From an uncultured Methanobacteriaceae archaeon (GTDB lineage Archaea > Methanobacteriota > Methanobacteria > Methanobacteriales > Methanobacteriaceae): a stretch of 64,000 nt of DNA. This document shows, in pieces, positions 25,198-34,239 of the stretch (the stretch's first letter is position 1; each line of letters begins with the position of its first letter). Under the pieces are notes generated by a model, which was given only the letters and a program-made list of their open reading frames with translations, did no database searches and was not told the DNA's origin. Both the position numbers and the translations under genes were made by a program. The stretch covers positions 62,001 to 126,000 of the forward strand of contig CAMYKT010000001.1 of the NCBI GenBank assembly GCA_947259185.1, written 5' to 3'.

Positions 25198-25306
25198 TGC
25201 CGGGAGCGGGATTCGAACCCGCGGCCTCACGGTATCCCAGGAAAAAGTCAGAGCACTGCTTAATACCCTATGAGCCGTGCGCTCTAACCAGCTGAGCCAC
25301 CCCGGC
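25198..25306 (-). tRNA. tRNA-Met (CAT), elongator, with 35-base intron
   Basis: The cloverleaf is complete: acceptor GCCGGGG/TCCCGGC, discriminator A, D-arm GCTC/GAGC, anticodon stem CACGG/CCGTG, loop CTCATAA and T-arm GCGGG-TTCGAAT-CCCGC. The 35-base intron (25234-25268) lies after position 37, the usual archaeal site, and requires splicing endonuclease plus RtcB ligase, encoded at 58190. G1-C72 excludes the initiator tRNA; a tRNA-Ile2 with modified CAT cannot be fully excluded. CCA is not encoded. Confidence 0.92.
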
Positions 25307-25443
25307 GTGTGACTTATAAAACGTCAGTTTTCATACAATTTAAAGTTTTCTATTGTCATGAAATTAACTTTTTAAAAATTGCAATTTATAAATACTTCGT
25401 TGCTTTAATACTGAATTAAGTAGTTCAATATCAGGTGATTTTC

Positions 25444-26274
25444 ATGGATGAACATATTCTGGAAGCTATGGGTAAATCTAAAATTATAGTTAAAAAAGGC
25501 CAGGTGGTGGACGTGGGAGAACCACTAATCAAATACTGCCCTTTATTTCATAAATACCGGGGCATAGAAGAGCTAGATAAAAAAGCCATAAAAGAAAACA
25601 TAGAATTCAGAATAAGTGATTTTGGTATGTGCACTCCCCACCGGGATGTAAAAATGAAAGATTTTCTTTCATTTGGCATATCTGAAACATTGTCCACCCT
25701 GCTATTTCATCATATAATTGATTGCGCGGTGATGGTCTGTGAAGGAGCAGGAACCGTCATTATCACAAATCCTGAGGTTTGTCAGGGTGTAGGGGGTAGA
25801 ATATCAGGTATTATCTCTACCAGTCCTATAAAGAAGATTATAACTACTTTAGGATATGATAATGTAATGGATCCGGAAAATGCAGCTATAAATCAAATTA
25901 AAGGCGTGGAAAAAGCCATAAAAATGGGTTATAATTCTATTGCAGTTACAGTGGCATCTTCTGAAGATGCGGTGAATTTACGAAAAAAGGAGTCAGAAAC
26001 CGAAGGAGTGGATATTTATATTTTTGCAGTTCATGTTACTGGACTGGATGACAGGGAAGCACAAAAAATGTTTGATAATGCTGATGTTATTACTGCCTGT
26101 GCTTCCAAAACCATCCGGGAAATTGCAGAAAAAAAGGCCATTTTCCAGGCAGGATTATCTATACCCATATATGCTGCAACTGAAAAAGGAAAAGAGTTTC
26201 TTTTAAAAAGAATAGATGATATTGGAGGATTAAAACAAAAAAAAGAATTTAAAATCCCGGATCCATTGATTTAA
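25444..26274 (+). CDS. Methanogenesis marker protein 8 (DUF2099 family)
   Basis: A 276-residue protein found, to my knowledge, only in methanogens and relatives. The N-terminal part has CPLFHKYRGIEEL and RISDFGMCTPHRDV. The middle CEGAGTVIITNPEVCQGVGGRISGIISTSPI and the late ITACASKTIREIAEKKA add conserved Cys residues. Its role in methanogenesis is not established. ATG 25444 is chosen because AGGTGAT lies just upstream; a GTG nine bases earlier overlaps that site. Confidence 0.8.
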   Translation: MDEHILEAMGKSKIIVKKGQVVDVGEPLIKYCPLFHKYRGIEELDKKAIKENIEFRISDFGMCTPHRDVKMKDFLSFGISETLSTLLFHHIIDCAVMVCEGAGTVIITNPEVCQGVGGRISGIISTSPIKKIITTLGYDNVMDPENAAINQIKGVEKAIKMGYNSIAVTVASSEDAVNLRKKESETEGVDIYIFAVHVTGLDDREAQKMFDNADVITACASKTIREIAEKKAIFQAGLSIPIYAATEKGKEFLLKRIDDIGGLKQKKEFKIPDPLI

Positions 26275-26329
26275 TGGTTCTTTTCAATTTAAAGGATAGG
26301 GATCACCTTAATGGATATCTGCTACCCAA

Positions 26330-26734
26330 TCAATCTAAATAATCAGCAACAGCCTTTATTATGCAGCTTTGGGTTATTAAACCTACTAATCTATCGCTTT
26401 CTACTACAGGAATTCTCTGGTAACCAGTTTCAGCCATTATTTTACTTATATCTTTGAGGGAGGTTTTTTTGTTAACTACCTTCAAATCTTTACTCATAAG
26501 ATCCTCTACCTTTAATTTGAGGGCCTCACTACCAGCTAGTAAGATATCTCTATGGGTTATAAGTCCAATCAAGGTTCCATTTTCAATTACCGGCAATCCT
26601 CCTATATTTGCTCTCACCATTTTGAGCTTAGCTGCTGCTACCAAATCTTCAGGAGCAGATACAATTACCTCACTAATCATCATGTCCTGGGCAAGCAGTT
26701 TTTTTATCATATACTTATTTGTATGCACCACCAT
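26330..26734 (-). CDS. CBS-domain pair protein
   Basis: 134 residues consisting of two CBS motifs (residues ~15-65 and ~75-130): VSAPEDLVAAAKLKMVRANIGGLPVIENGTLIGLITHRDIL, partly repeated as ISKIMAETGYQRIPVVESDRLVGLITQ. Such proteins bind adenine nucleotides and usually regulate a partner. It is divergent from thiC, with 23 bases between the two starts. ATG 26734 lacks a clear ribosome site, and ATG 26710 is an alternative. Confidence 0.82.
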   Translation of the reverse strand: MVVHTNKYMIKKLLAQDMMISEVIVSAPEDLVAAAKLKMVRANIGGLPVIENGTLIGLITHRDILLAGSEALKLKVEDLMSKDLKVVNKKTSLKDISKIMAETGYQRIPVVESDRLVGLITQSCIIKAVADYLD

Positions 26735-26757
26735 ATATTAAAATTGAGGGATGAAAA

Positions 26758-28029
26758 TTGACACAGATGGAAAATGCTAGAAAAGGTCACATAACTGATG
26801 AAATGGATTATGTGGCTCGAAAAGAAAATATTGATATTCAAAAACTCATAAAAGGTTTAGCAAGTGGTAAAATTGTAATACCAAGGAATATTAACCGAGA
26901 ATCATCTCCTTGCGGTATAGGTAAAGGACTGAGCACCAAGATAAATGCTAATGTAGGTTCTTCTTCTCAAAAGGAGGACATAGGTCTGGAAGTAGAAAAA
27001 GCACTCCTGGCGGTGCAGTATGGTGCACATGCTGTAATGGATTTATCCACCGGGCCGGCTCTTAATGAAGTCCGTAAAAAAATATTAGAAGCAATTGATG
27101 TTCCTATAGGGACGGTGCCTGTTTATGAAGCAGGTGTTGCTGCCCGTTCCAGGGATGGTTCTGTTATTGATATGGATGAAGATGACATGTTTCGGGCTAT
27201 TGAAAATCAGGCCAGAGAAGGGGTGGACTTTATGACCATCCACAGTGGCATCACCCGGGACACAGTAGAGAAACTCAAAAATTCAAATAGGCTAATGGGA
27301 ATTGTAAGTCGTGGCGGGGCATTTTTAGCAGCATGGATAATGCATCATCAGCAGGAAAATCCATTATATAAAAACTACGAATATCTGCTGGAAATAGCTT
27401 ATGAACACGATGTTACCCTTTCGTTAGGGGATGGCCTTCGACCCGGATGCCTGCAAGATGCATCGGACATTCCTCAGATTCAGGAACTTATTGTACTGGG
27501 GGGCCTGGTGGAAAAAGCCAGAGAAGTGGATGTACAGTGCATGGTGGAAGTACCAGGGCATGTGCCTCTGGATCAGATTTCAGCCAACATGAAAATGCAA
27601 AATACAATCTGTAAAGAGGCCCCATTTTATGTTTTAGGTCCTATTGTAACGGATATGGCTCCGGGGTATGATCATATAACTTCTGCTATCGGAGGTGCCT
27701 GGGCGGCATTTTCTGGTGCAGACTTCCTGTGCTATGTTACCCCTGCAGAACATATGGCAATTCCGGGACTTGAAGATGTTAAAGAAGGAGTTATCGCATC
27801 TAAAATTGCTGCTCAATCTGCTGATGTTGCTTTAGGATTAAAAAACGCATGGGAGGACGAAATAAAAATGGCCAATGCCCGCCGCAATTTTGACTGGGAA
27901 AGACAATTTGAACTGGCATTTGATGGCGAAAAACCCAAAAATTATCGTAAAAGCTGCCCGGTGGAAGAAGACGATATGTGTTCTATGTGTGGTGAGTACT
28001 GCGCCTTAAGATTAGTCCGGGAGGACTAA
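26758..28029 (+). CDS. thiC: Phosphomethylpyrimidine synthase ThiC
   Basis: 423 residues, a radical-SAM enzyme converting aminoimidazole ribotide to the thiamine pyrimidine. The C-terminal cluster motif CSMCGEYC (CX2CX4C-type) is intact, as are MTIHSGITRD, GDGLRPGCLQDASD and EVPGHVPLDQISANM. TTG 26758 is preferred because GAGGG lies seven bases upstream; ATG 26767 is the alternative. I see no TPP riboswitch in the short divergent spacer. Confidence 0.95.
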   Translation: MTQMENARKGHITDEMDYVARKENIDIQKLIKGLASGKIVIPRNINRESSPCGIGKGLSTKINANVGSSSQKEDIGLEVEKALLAVQYGAHAVMDLSTGPALNEVRKKILEAIDVPIGTVPVYEAGVAARSRDGSVIDMDEDDMFRAIENQAREGVDFMTIHSGITRDTVEKLKNSNRLMGIVSRGGAFLAAWIMHHQQENPLYKNYEYLLEIAYEHDVTLSLGDGLRPGCLQDASDIPQIQELIVLGGLVEKAREVDVQCMVEVPGHVPLDQISANMKMQNTICKEAPFYVLGPIVTDMAPGYDHITSAIGGAWAAFSGADFLCYVTPAEHMAIPGLEDVKEGVIASKIAAQSADVALGLKNAWEDEIKMANARRNFDWERQFELAFDGEKPKNYRKSCPVEEDDMCSMCGEYCALRLVRED

Positions 28030-28158
28030 AATCTCACCAATCCTTTATTTATTCAATTGAATATTATTTTTAACTATTTCTTATTTTGGGGATTACTTAA
28101 TCTCAAAAAATATATAATAACATCTCCATATATACACACAGTTTTCAGGAGGAATAAA

Positions 28159-28437
28159 ATGGCTCTAGAACATGTGGATGGACATAAAAAAGGAGAAATC
28201 GTTCTTTTTGCTTTAAGTACCTGTGGCTGGTGTAAAAAAACCAAACTACTACTGGATGAGCTGGGGGTAGCATATAATTATATTTATGTGGATTTGACCA
28301 GGGGCAGTGAAAGGGATGAAACATTAGAAAATCTAAAAAAATGGAACCCCTCTTTATCATTCCCTACACTGGTTATAAACAATGAAAGAGCAATTATAGG
28401 ATTTGATCGCACCTCCATCGAGGGGGCTTTAGGTTGA
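28159..28437 (+). CDS. Glutaredoxin/thioredoxin-like protein
   Basis: A 92-residue redoxin with active site STCGWCKKTK and cis-proline element FPTLVINN. AGGAGGAA lies before ATG 28159; the frame is open further upstream but without a plausible start. The TGA overlaps the TTG of the following ferredoxin-thioredoxin-reductase-like gene, so the pair is translationally coupled and the next protein is the likely reductase. Confidence 0.88.
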   Translation: MALEHVDGHKKGEIVLFALSTCGWCKKTKLLLDELGVAYNYIYVDLTRGSERDETLENLKKWNPSLSFPTLVINNERAIIGFDRTSIEGALG

Positions 28438-28952
28438 CTGAAAATTTAACTGGCCGGGATGCGGTGGAAAGATACTATAACAAATTAAAAATTAATGCCG
28501 AAAAATCAGGATATCATCTTAATGCTGATGAAGAGTTCACTAAAGAGCTTTTAGAAAGTATACTTGTTAATAAAGATAGGTACGGCTACGAATCATGTCC
28601 CTGTCGTCTGGCATCAGGAGATATCAGGGAGGATAGGGATATTATCTGTCCTTGTGATTATCGGGATCCTGATTTGAATGATTTTGGGGCATGTTACTGT
28701 GGACTTTACGTTTCTAATGATATTTTAAATGGTAAAAAAGATTTAACTCCTATACCGGAACGAAGGCCATCATTAGATCACAGATTAAAAGCTTTAGATT
28801 TGGAAATAAATAAATTTGAAGGCATGAAATCTGCACTTAACTTACCAGTATGGAGGTGCCGAGTTTGTGGATACTTATGTGCTCGTGAAAATCCACCAGA
28901 GGTATGCCCTATTTGTAAAGTATCTCAAGATAGATTTAGTCGTTTTATGTGA
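28434..28952 (+). CDS. Ferredoxin-thioredoxin reductase catalytic domain fused to rubredoxin-like domain
   Basis: 172 residues. Residues ~5-100 match the FTR beta chain, with the cysteine pattern SCPCRLA…CPCDYRD…CYCGLYV that holds a 4Fe-4S cluster and redox disulfide. Residues ~138-172 form a rubredoxin-like knuckle pair, WRCRVCGYLC and CPICKV. The protein probably reduces the upstream redoxin with ferredoxin electrons, the rubredoxin part adding an entry site or a second function. The start is TTG 28434 overlapping the upstream stop, preceded by GAGGGGG. Confidence 0.87.
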   Translation: MTENLTGRDAVERYYNKLKINAEKSGYHLNADEEFTKELLESILVNKDRYGYESCPCRLASGDIREDRDIICPCDYRDPDLNDFGACYCGLYVSNDILNGKKDLTPIPERRPSLDHRLKALDLEINKFEGMKSALNLPVWRCRVCGYLCARENPPEVCPICKVSQDRFSRFM

Positions 28953-29144
28953 TATTAAACCTCTTTAAATTTTTTTATTTATTTTTCACTATTTTTTTAA
29001 TGGAATGGGGAATGGACTCTTTTAGAATTTAAGGTAGTATCTTATTTATTTGAGTTAATAAAAGCTTTTAAATAAGTTTAAGTATATCTATATATACTAA
29101 AGGTTCAAAGTTCTATAATTATTTTAAAATACAGGAGTATAACT

Positions 29145-29954
29145 TTGCCAAAAAATGAATACATCGAACTTTATGATAATTTAAAAGTAGATATGAGATT
29201 TTTTGTAAGTTCAGATGTGCGTTCTAAAATAATGATTAGTCTAAAAGACGGTCCTAAAGATTTGGCAGAACTCCGGAGAGATTTAGGATTTAATTCTTCC
29301 ACTATTCTGCATGGAATGTATCAGCTTGATGACAAAAATCTTATTTTTCGAAAATCAGGAATATATTCTCTGTCCCAAACAGGCGAACTGGTTATATTAA
29401 AACTGATTAATACTATGGAGGCCCTATATTCGCTTTTGGAACTTGAAAACCTGTTTTTAAATCATGATATTCAATCCATACCATCCCATTTACTGCATAG
29501 GTTGGAATGCTTGAAAAAAAGCCATATTGTGGAATCAGATTCAAAAGACTTGATGAAGCCTTACAATACGGTAAACAATTTAATTTCCAGTTCAAAAGAA
29601 ATAAATCTTTTATCATCAATTTATTATCCTTTTTATAATGATATTTTGCTAAATCCTGATTCTAAATATGATATTAAACTTATAGTTACACCTAGAGTTT
29701 TAGATACTATATTTTCAGCCCATGGGGGAATTAAAGATAATTTTAATACTAATAATATTCGTTTATGGGAATTAGAGGAAGATATTAGACTTTCCCTGAC
29801 CTTAACTGATAAATTTATGGCAATGGGACTATTTTCATCAGATGGAGTATATGATTCTAACCGGTTCTTAGTTGCAGATGATCACCATGCTTTAAAGTGG
29901 GGTAACAACTTATTAAAATATTATCTCAATCAAGCAACCCCTTTTAAATTATAG
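29145..29954 (+). CDS. Winged-helix regulator, FilR1-like (DUF1724)
   Basis: 269 residues. An N-terminal winged helix (residues ~20-75, DVRSKIMISLKDGPKDLAELRRDLGFNSSTILHGMYQL-type) is followed by a middle/C-terminal domain (residues ~125-262) that resembles the FilR1 domain of methanogen regulators. TTG 29145 has AGGAG seven bases upstream. It stands alone; the target is unknown. Family members are numerous in methanogens. Confidence 0.78.
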   Translation: MPKNEYIELYDNLKVDMRFFVSSDVRSKIMISLKDGPKDLAELRRDLGFNSSTILHGMYQLDDKNLIFRKSGIYSLSQTGELVILKLINTMEALYSLLELENLFLNHDIQSIPSHLLHRLECLKKSHIVESDSKDLMKPYNTVNNLISSSKEINLLSSIYYPFYNDILLNPDSKYDIKLIVTPRVLDTIFSAHGGIKDNFNTNNIRLWELEEDIRLSLTLTDKFMAMGLFSSDGVYDSNRFLVADDHHALKWGNNLLKYYLNQATPFKL

Positions 29955-30197
29955 CTGGGATTCATAATTTTGTTGATAACTTTTCATGGCCAGAGACTTT
30001 CACTGATTTTTAAGAACATACTTTTTTTCTTTCTAAGGAAAGATAAGTTTCATTCTACTCAACTTCTTATTTATCAATATTAACCGGGGTGCAAAGACCA
30101 ATTAATTAAGGTGAAAATTCATATTAGTTTAAAGAATACTAATAAAAATTCTAAAATAATGGGATAAACATGTTATAAAAATAATTCCGGGGATTAA

Positions 30198-31871
30198 ATG
30201 TCACAAAAAGTGGAAATGAGATATAAAGTAATGGTAGATGTATATGAAGCTCTGGATGCTACCACCAAAAGATTGGAAAAAACGGATATTCTGTCTGATT
30301 TCTTTTCCAGGGTTGAAAAAGATTTACTGCCGGTAGTAACCATTATGGCACTGGGAAAGGTTTTCCCGGTTTGGAGTGAGAATGAGCTGGGCATTGGCTC
30401 TAAACTACTTATGAAATCCATAGCAATGGTGGTTGGGGTCACGACATTGGAAGTTGAGGACCAGATACGAGATCAGGGAGATATTGGATCTGCCACTGAA
30501 ATATTATATAAAAAAAGATCTCAGACCACCTTTTTTTCAAAGCCCCTGACCATAGGCATGGTTTATAATAATTTAAGAAAATTAGCCAAAATTTCAGGAA
30601 ATAAAGCACAATCACGCAAAATTGATATTATTCTGGAATTATTGTCACTTGCATCTCCTCAGGAAGCAAAATACATTACCCGTACCGTTCTAGAAGAACT
30701 AAGGGTGGGGGTAGGCGAAGGTACTATCAGAGACTCTATTTCACAGGCATTTGGGGTGGATAAAAAACTCCTGGAAAGGGCCCACATGCTAACCAATGAT
30801 CTGGGTATGGTGGCTAAAGTCGCCCATGCTGAAGGAGAAGAAGGACTCAAATCACTATCTTTAAAACCTGGAAAACCAGTTAAGCCTATGTTAGCTCAGT
30901 TAGCCGATGGAATTAAGGAAACTGTATTGGAAATGGGCCGTATCTATTGTGAAACTAAATATGATGGTATACGAGTACAGATTCACCGTAAAGGATCTCA
31001 AATAATGATTTTCACCCGTAGGCTGGAAAATATTAGCAATGCCCTGCCGGATGTTATCCAGTACATAGAAGAAGCCCTACCACATCATGATTTCATTGTA
31101 GAAGGGGAAATAATCGTTACCAAGCAGGGTAAACCTATTTCCTTTCAATATATCCTCCAGCGAGTACGCCGTAAATATGATATTGAGAAAGTAATGGAAA
31201 GTGTTCCCCTGACCCTGTATCTTTTTGATGTTTTATATTATAAAGAACCTTTAATTGACGCTCCCCTGGAAATAAGAAGAGAAAATCTGGAAAGTATGGT
31301 TAAAACCATGGATAATCAGGTGGAACTCTCCAAACAGGTAAAAGTAACCATGGATAATGTTGGAGATGCGGAGAATCTTTTTAAAGAATCTATTGAATTA
31401 GGTCATGAGGGCATAATGCTCAAGGATCCCCAGGCACCGTACATCCCGGGCATCCGGGGTAAGAAAATGCTTAAATATAAGGCTGAACCAGAATCCCTGG
31501 ATCTGGTGGTGGTGGGAGGTACCTATGGCAAGGGTAAAAGGGCCCACTGGATAGGTTCCTATTTGCTGGCCTTAAATGATGAGGACGGAGAATTAAAAAC
31601 CATTGCTCATGTGGCCACGGGTCTGGGTGAAAAAACACTCCTAGAATTATCAAATAGAATGGAGGAACTTGCTATAGAGAGGAGGGGAAGGCAGATTAAA
31701 GTTAAACCCCATATTATCCTGGAAATTTCATATAGTGAGATTGTTAAAAGCCCGGAATATGAGAGCGGATATTCGCTCCGCTTTCCGGTGGTTAAAAAAA
31801 TCAGAGATGATCTCAGTATAGAAGATATTGATACGGTGTCCCGGGTGGATTCTATGTTCAAAAGGCCCTGA
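30198..31871 (+). CDS. lig: ATP-dependent DNA ligase
   Basis: 557 residues, the replicative archaeal ligase. The nucleotidyl lysine is near residue 254 in CETKYDGIRVQIHR. Other motifs are the DNA-binding N-terminal domain (residues 1-~215), FTRRLENISNALPD (motif III region), EGEI (IIIa), HEGIMLKD (IV) and KYKAE (V). Full length for the family. It seals Okazaki fragments and repair nicks. Confidence 0.96.
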   Translation: MSQKVEMRYKVMVDVYEALDATTKRLEKTDILSDFFSRVEKDLLPVVTIMALGKVFPVWSENELGIGSKLLMKSIAMVVGVTTLEVEDQIRDQGDIGSATEILYKKRSQTTFFSKPLTIGMVYNNLRKLAKISGNKAQSRKIDIILELLSLASPQEAKYITRTVLEELRVGVGEGTIRDSISQAFGVDKKLLERAHMLTNDLGMVAKVAHAEGEEGLKSLSLKPGKPVKPMLAQLADGIKETVLEMGRIYCETKYDGIRVQIHRKGSQIMIFTRRLENISNALPDVIQYIEEALPHHDFIVEGEIIVTKQGKPISFQYILQRVRRKYDIEKVMESVPLTLYLFDVLYYKEPLIDAPLEIRRENLESMVKTMDNQVELSKQVKVTMDNVGDAENLFKESIELGHEGIMLKDPQAPYIPGIRGKKMLKYKAEPESLDLVVVGGTYGKGKRAHWIGSYLLALNDEDGELKTIAHVATGLGEKTLLELSNRMEELAIERRGRQIKVKPHIILEISYSEIVKSPEYESGYSLRFPVVKKIRDDLSIEDIDTVSRVDSMFKRP

Positions 31872-32017
31872 TTATTTTTAACTAGATTAAAATTTTTTAA
31901 TTCAAAATTCCAATTTTATAATAATTAGCACCACATTATTACTTTTTTAGGTAACTTTATATAATAATACATACTAATTTTAAATTAAGTAATACTAAAT
32001 TAGCTTGGGGTATTCTG

Positions 32018-32416
32018 ATGCAACTTACAGATCAACAACTTTTTAAAATCGCTTTTTTAACTGCCATAATAGGAATGGGGGGAATGATCATTTTTGCAGG
32101 GGACATAAGCCCGCGTAACATTAAAATTGTAGAAATTAATCCGGGTATGCTGGATGAAGAGGTATGTATTGAGGGGCTGGTGGAAAAAGTAGAAAAGGCC
32201 TTTAAAAGCGATACCTATTTTTTGACCATTAATGATGGAACTGGTAAAATCAGGATAGTGATTTTTGAGAGTACTGCTCATGAAATAGAAAAAAATGGTT
32301 TCAATGTACAATATTTTGATAAAAAAAGAATAAGAGTCATGGGCAGGGTAAATGAATACAGGGGAAATATGGGTTTGATTTTAAAAGATGCTAAAAGCCT
32401 CAAAATTTTAGCATGA
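32018..32416 (+). CDS. Membrane-anchored OB-fold protein
   Basis: 132 residues: an N-terminal hydrophobic segment (residues ~8-28, FKIAFLTAIIGMGGMIIFAG) and an OB-fold domain (residues ~48-132, VCIEGLVEKVEKAFKSDTYFLTINDGTGKIRIVIF). The OB part resembles the nucleic-acid-binding strand arrangement of exonuclease VII large subunit or RecJ-associated proteins. The anchor suggests work at the membrane, so the OB-fold may bind something other than DNA. It is convergent with the flippase gene. Confidence 0.6.
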   Translation: MQLTDQQLFKIAFLTAIIGMGGMIIFAGDISPRNIKIVEINPGMLDEEVCIEGLVEKVEKAFKSDTYFLTINDGTGKIRIVIFESTAHEIEKNGFNVQYFDKKRIRVMGRVNEYRGNMGLILKDAKSLKILA

Positions 32417-32428
32417 TAAATGATATTT

Positions 32429-33436
32429 TCAAGACTTTTTAATACCTTTGCTATCCAGGGTGTATTTTTTGATTTCATCTAATATTTCATGGGCATAAAA
32501 TGAAGAAAATATTAATCCCAAAGCACTTACTATCCAGAACGATAATAATCTATCTGTCAGAGCAATACTTCCTGCTAAATCTCCAGAAACACCAAAAATA
32601 ACAAATAAGCCGGTCATAGATAATTCTATAGAGCCAATACCTCCTGGGAGAGCACTAATAACCCCTATGAAATTGGCCAGTAAAAAAATTATTACCACTG
32701 ATACCAGACTAATTTCCACATCAAAGGCATAAAAAACAACTAAAAGCCTCAGACATTCTATTAACCAGCATGATACTGATAAAAATATCATTATGCTCAT
32801 ATTTTTAAAACTGGTAAAGGAATGGGTATACTCCACCATACCATGGAGCCCTTCAATGGCTTTATTATAAAAATTATCTATAACCTCTGCTTTAAGTGGC
32901 AGTTTTTCTAAAAAGGGGTGAATTTTTTTATAAATCATTATACTACTACTTTCTCTCCAGTTAACCACATAAATCAGGGCCACCATTCCCAGGGGAAGAA
33001 TTGCCCCTATTATAGAAAGAAAACGTATTTTAGGTATTAAAAAACTGGAAGCAATTAAAAAGATTCCAACAATCACCAGGTCAAAAAATCTCTCAGTCAA
33101 ACCAGCAGATAGGCCTTCTGAAACTTCAATATTATTTATTTTTTTTCCAGCAAGAGCAGTAACTGGTTCTCCAGCACTTCGCACTGGTGAAAAATTACCT
33201 GCAAAAAGTCCTATGGTTTTTACCACAAAATTATTTTTAAAATCCCAGGGCTTATTTATTATAAAACCCCATCTAAAAGCCCTCAAACCCACACCTAACA
33301 GGTGAATAATTACTGCCAGTAAAAGCAATAACCAGTTAGCAGATCCTATCTCTTTTAATAAGTTCAGGGGCCCTATCCATAGTATAAGTACTATTACTAA
33401 AATCAAACTTAGAGAAAGGACATAATAACGCTTCAA
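32429..33436 (-). CDS. Flippase-like / lysylphosphatidylglycerol synthase transmembrane family protein
   Basis: A 335-residue polytopic protein with about eight membrane helices and the family landmarks GLRAFRWGFII, SAGEPVTALAG and LPGGIGSIELSMTGLF. In archaea such proteins lie with dolichol-linked sugar genes and are thought to move lipid-linked sugars. The TTG start overlaps the stop of the upstream glycosyltransferase (TTGA), with AAGGAGAG before it. This coupling supports a shared job in surface glycan or lipid glycosylation. Confidence 0.8.
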   Translation of the reverse strand: MKRYYVLSLSLILVIVLILWIGPLNLLKEIGSANWLLLLLAVIIHLLGVGLRAFRWGFIINKPWDFKNNFVVKTIGLFAGNFSPVRSAGEPVTALAGKKINNIEVSEGLSAGLTERFFDLVIVGIFLIASSFLIPKIRFLSIIGAILPLGMVALIYVVNWRESSSIMIYKKIHPFLEKLPLKAEVIDNFYNKAIEGLHGMVEYTHSFTSFKNMSIMIFLSVSCWLIECLRLLVVFYAFDVEISLVSVVIIFLLANFIGVISALPGGIGSIELSMTGLFVIFGVSGDLAGSIALTDRLLSFWIVSALGLIFSSFYAHEILDEIKKYTLDSKGIKKS

Positions 33437-34116
33437 GGAAAAACTCTCCTTTTAAATTTCCTCAATATGCGTTTAATTACAAAAAACAAATATTTTAGGG
33501 CGTGTTTACTGGTAACATAAGACTTTTCTTCACCATAATAACAGGGTATATTTACCTCCTCCAATTGCAGATTATTTTTATAGGCCAGATATAACATTTC
33601 TGACTCAAAAATATAGTCATTGTACCCTATATCCAGAAATATATTGCCTGCTGTAGAGGATAATGCCCTGAAACCACTTTGACTATCAGTTAAACTGTAG
33701 CCAGTCAATTTACTGATAATAAAAGTGGTGAAGCGGTTAGAAATTCTTCTTTGAATGGGCATATAAGGGGGCGAACCTCCTTTAAAACGGGATCCAATAA
33801 CCAGATCATTCCCATTCACTTTTGAAGATAGAAGAGGTATCAAATGGGGATCATGTTGACCATCTCCATCTATAAACACCATTGTTTCATAATCATAATC
33901 TCGAGCATATTTAATACCTGTTTTTAAGGCAGCACCCTTGCCTAAATTATGGGGGTGGCTTATTACAACTGCACCTGCATTTTTCGCCAAAAGAGCAGTA
34001 TCATCCTGGGATCCATCATCAATAACCAGAACCTCTGAATACTTTAAAGATTCCATAACCACTCGGATTATGGCTTCTTCCTCATTATAGGCGGGAATGA
34101 TGATTATTAATTTCAT
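33433..34116 (-). CDS. Family 2 glycosyltransferase (dolichyl-phosphate sugar synthase type)
   Basis: 227 residues from ATG 34116. The GT-A start is IIIIPAYNEEEAI, then VLVIDDGSQDDTALLAKNAGA (nucleotide-binding Asp pair), the FIDGDGQHDPH metal site and SQSGFRALSS. No C-terminal membrane helices are present, so it is the soluble dolichyl-phosphate mannose/glucose synthase type. An upstream ATG at 34182 is in frame but the extra residues do not look like the family. Coupled to the flippase-like gene. Confidence 0.87.
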   Translation of the reverse strand: MKLIIIIPAYNEEEAIIRVVMESLKYSEVLVIDDGSQDDTALLAKNAGAVVISHPHNLGKGAALKTGIKYARDYDYETMVFIDGDGQHDPHLIPLLSSKVNGNDLVIGSRFKGGSPPYMPIQRRISNRFTTFIISKLTGYSLTDSQSGFRALSSTAGNIFLDIGYNDYIFESEMLYLAYKNNLQLEEVNIPCYYGEEKSYVTSKHALKYLFFVIKRILRKFKRRVFP

Positions 34117-34239
34117 ATGAGTGGTCCTTATATTTTGATTATTACAAAATACAAATTGCATTAAATACGCCACAATATGCAATTACTTATATTTAAATAT
34201 TAAATATATTTTTAATCTTAAGCATAGAACGGTGATTTA

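Noticed and set aside
26735..26757. Riboswitch upstream of thiC
   Set aside because: Only 23 bases separate the divergent starts, too short for a TPP riboswitch, and none of its core motifs is present.
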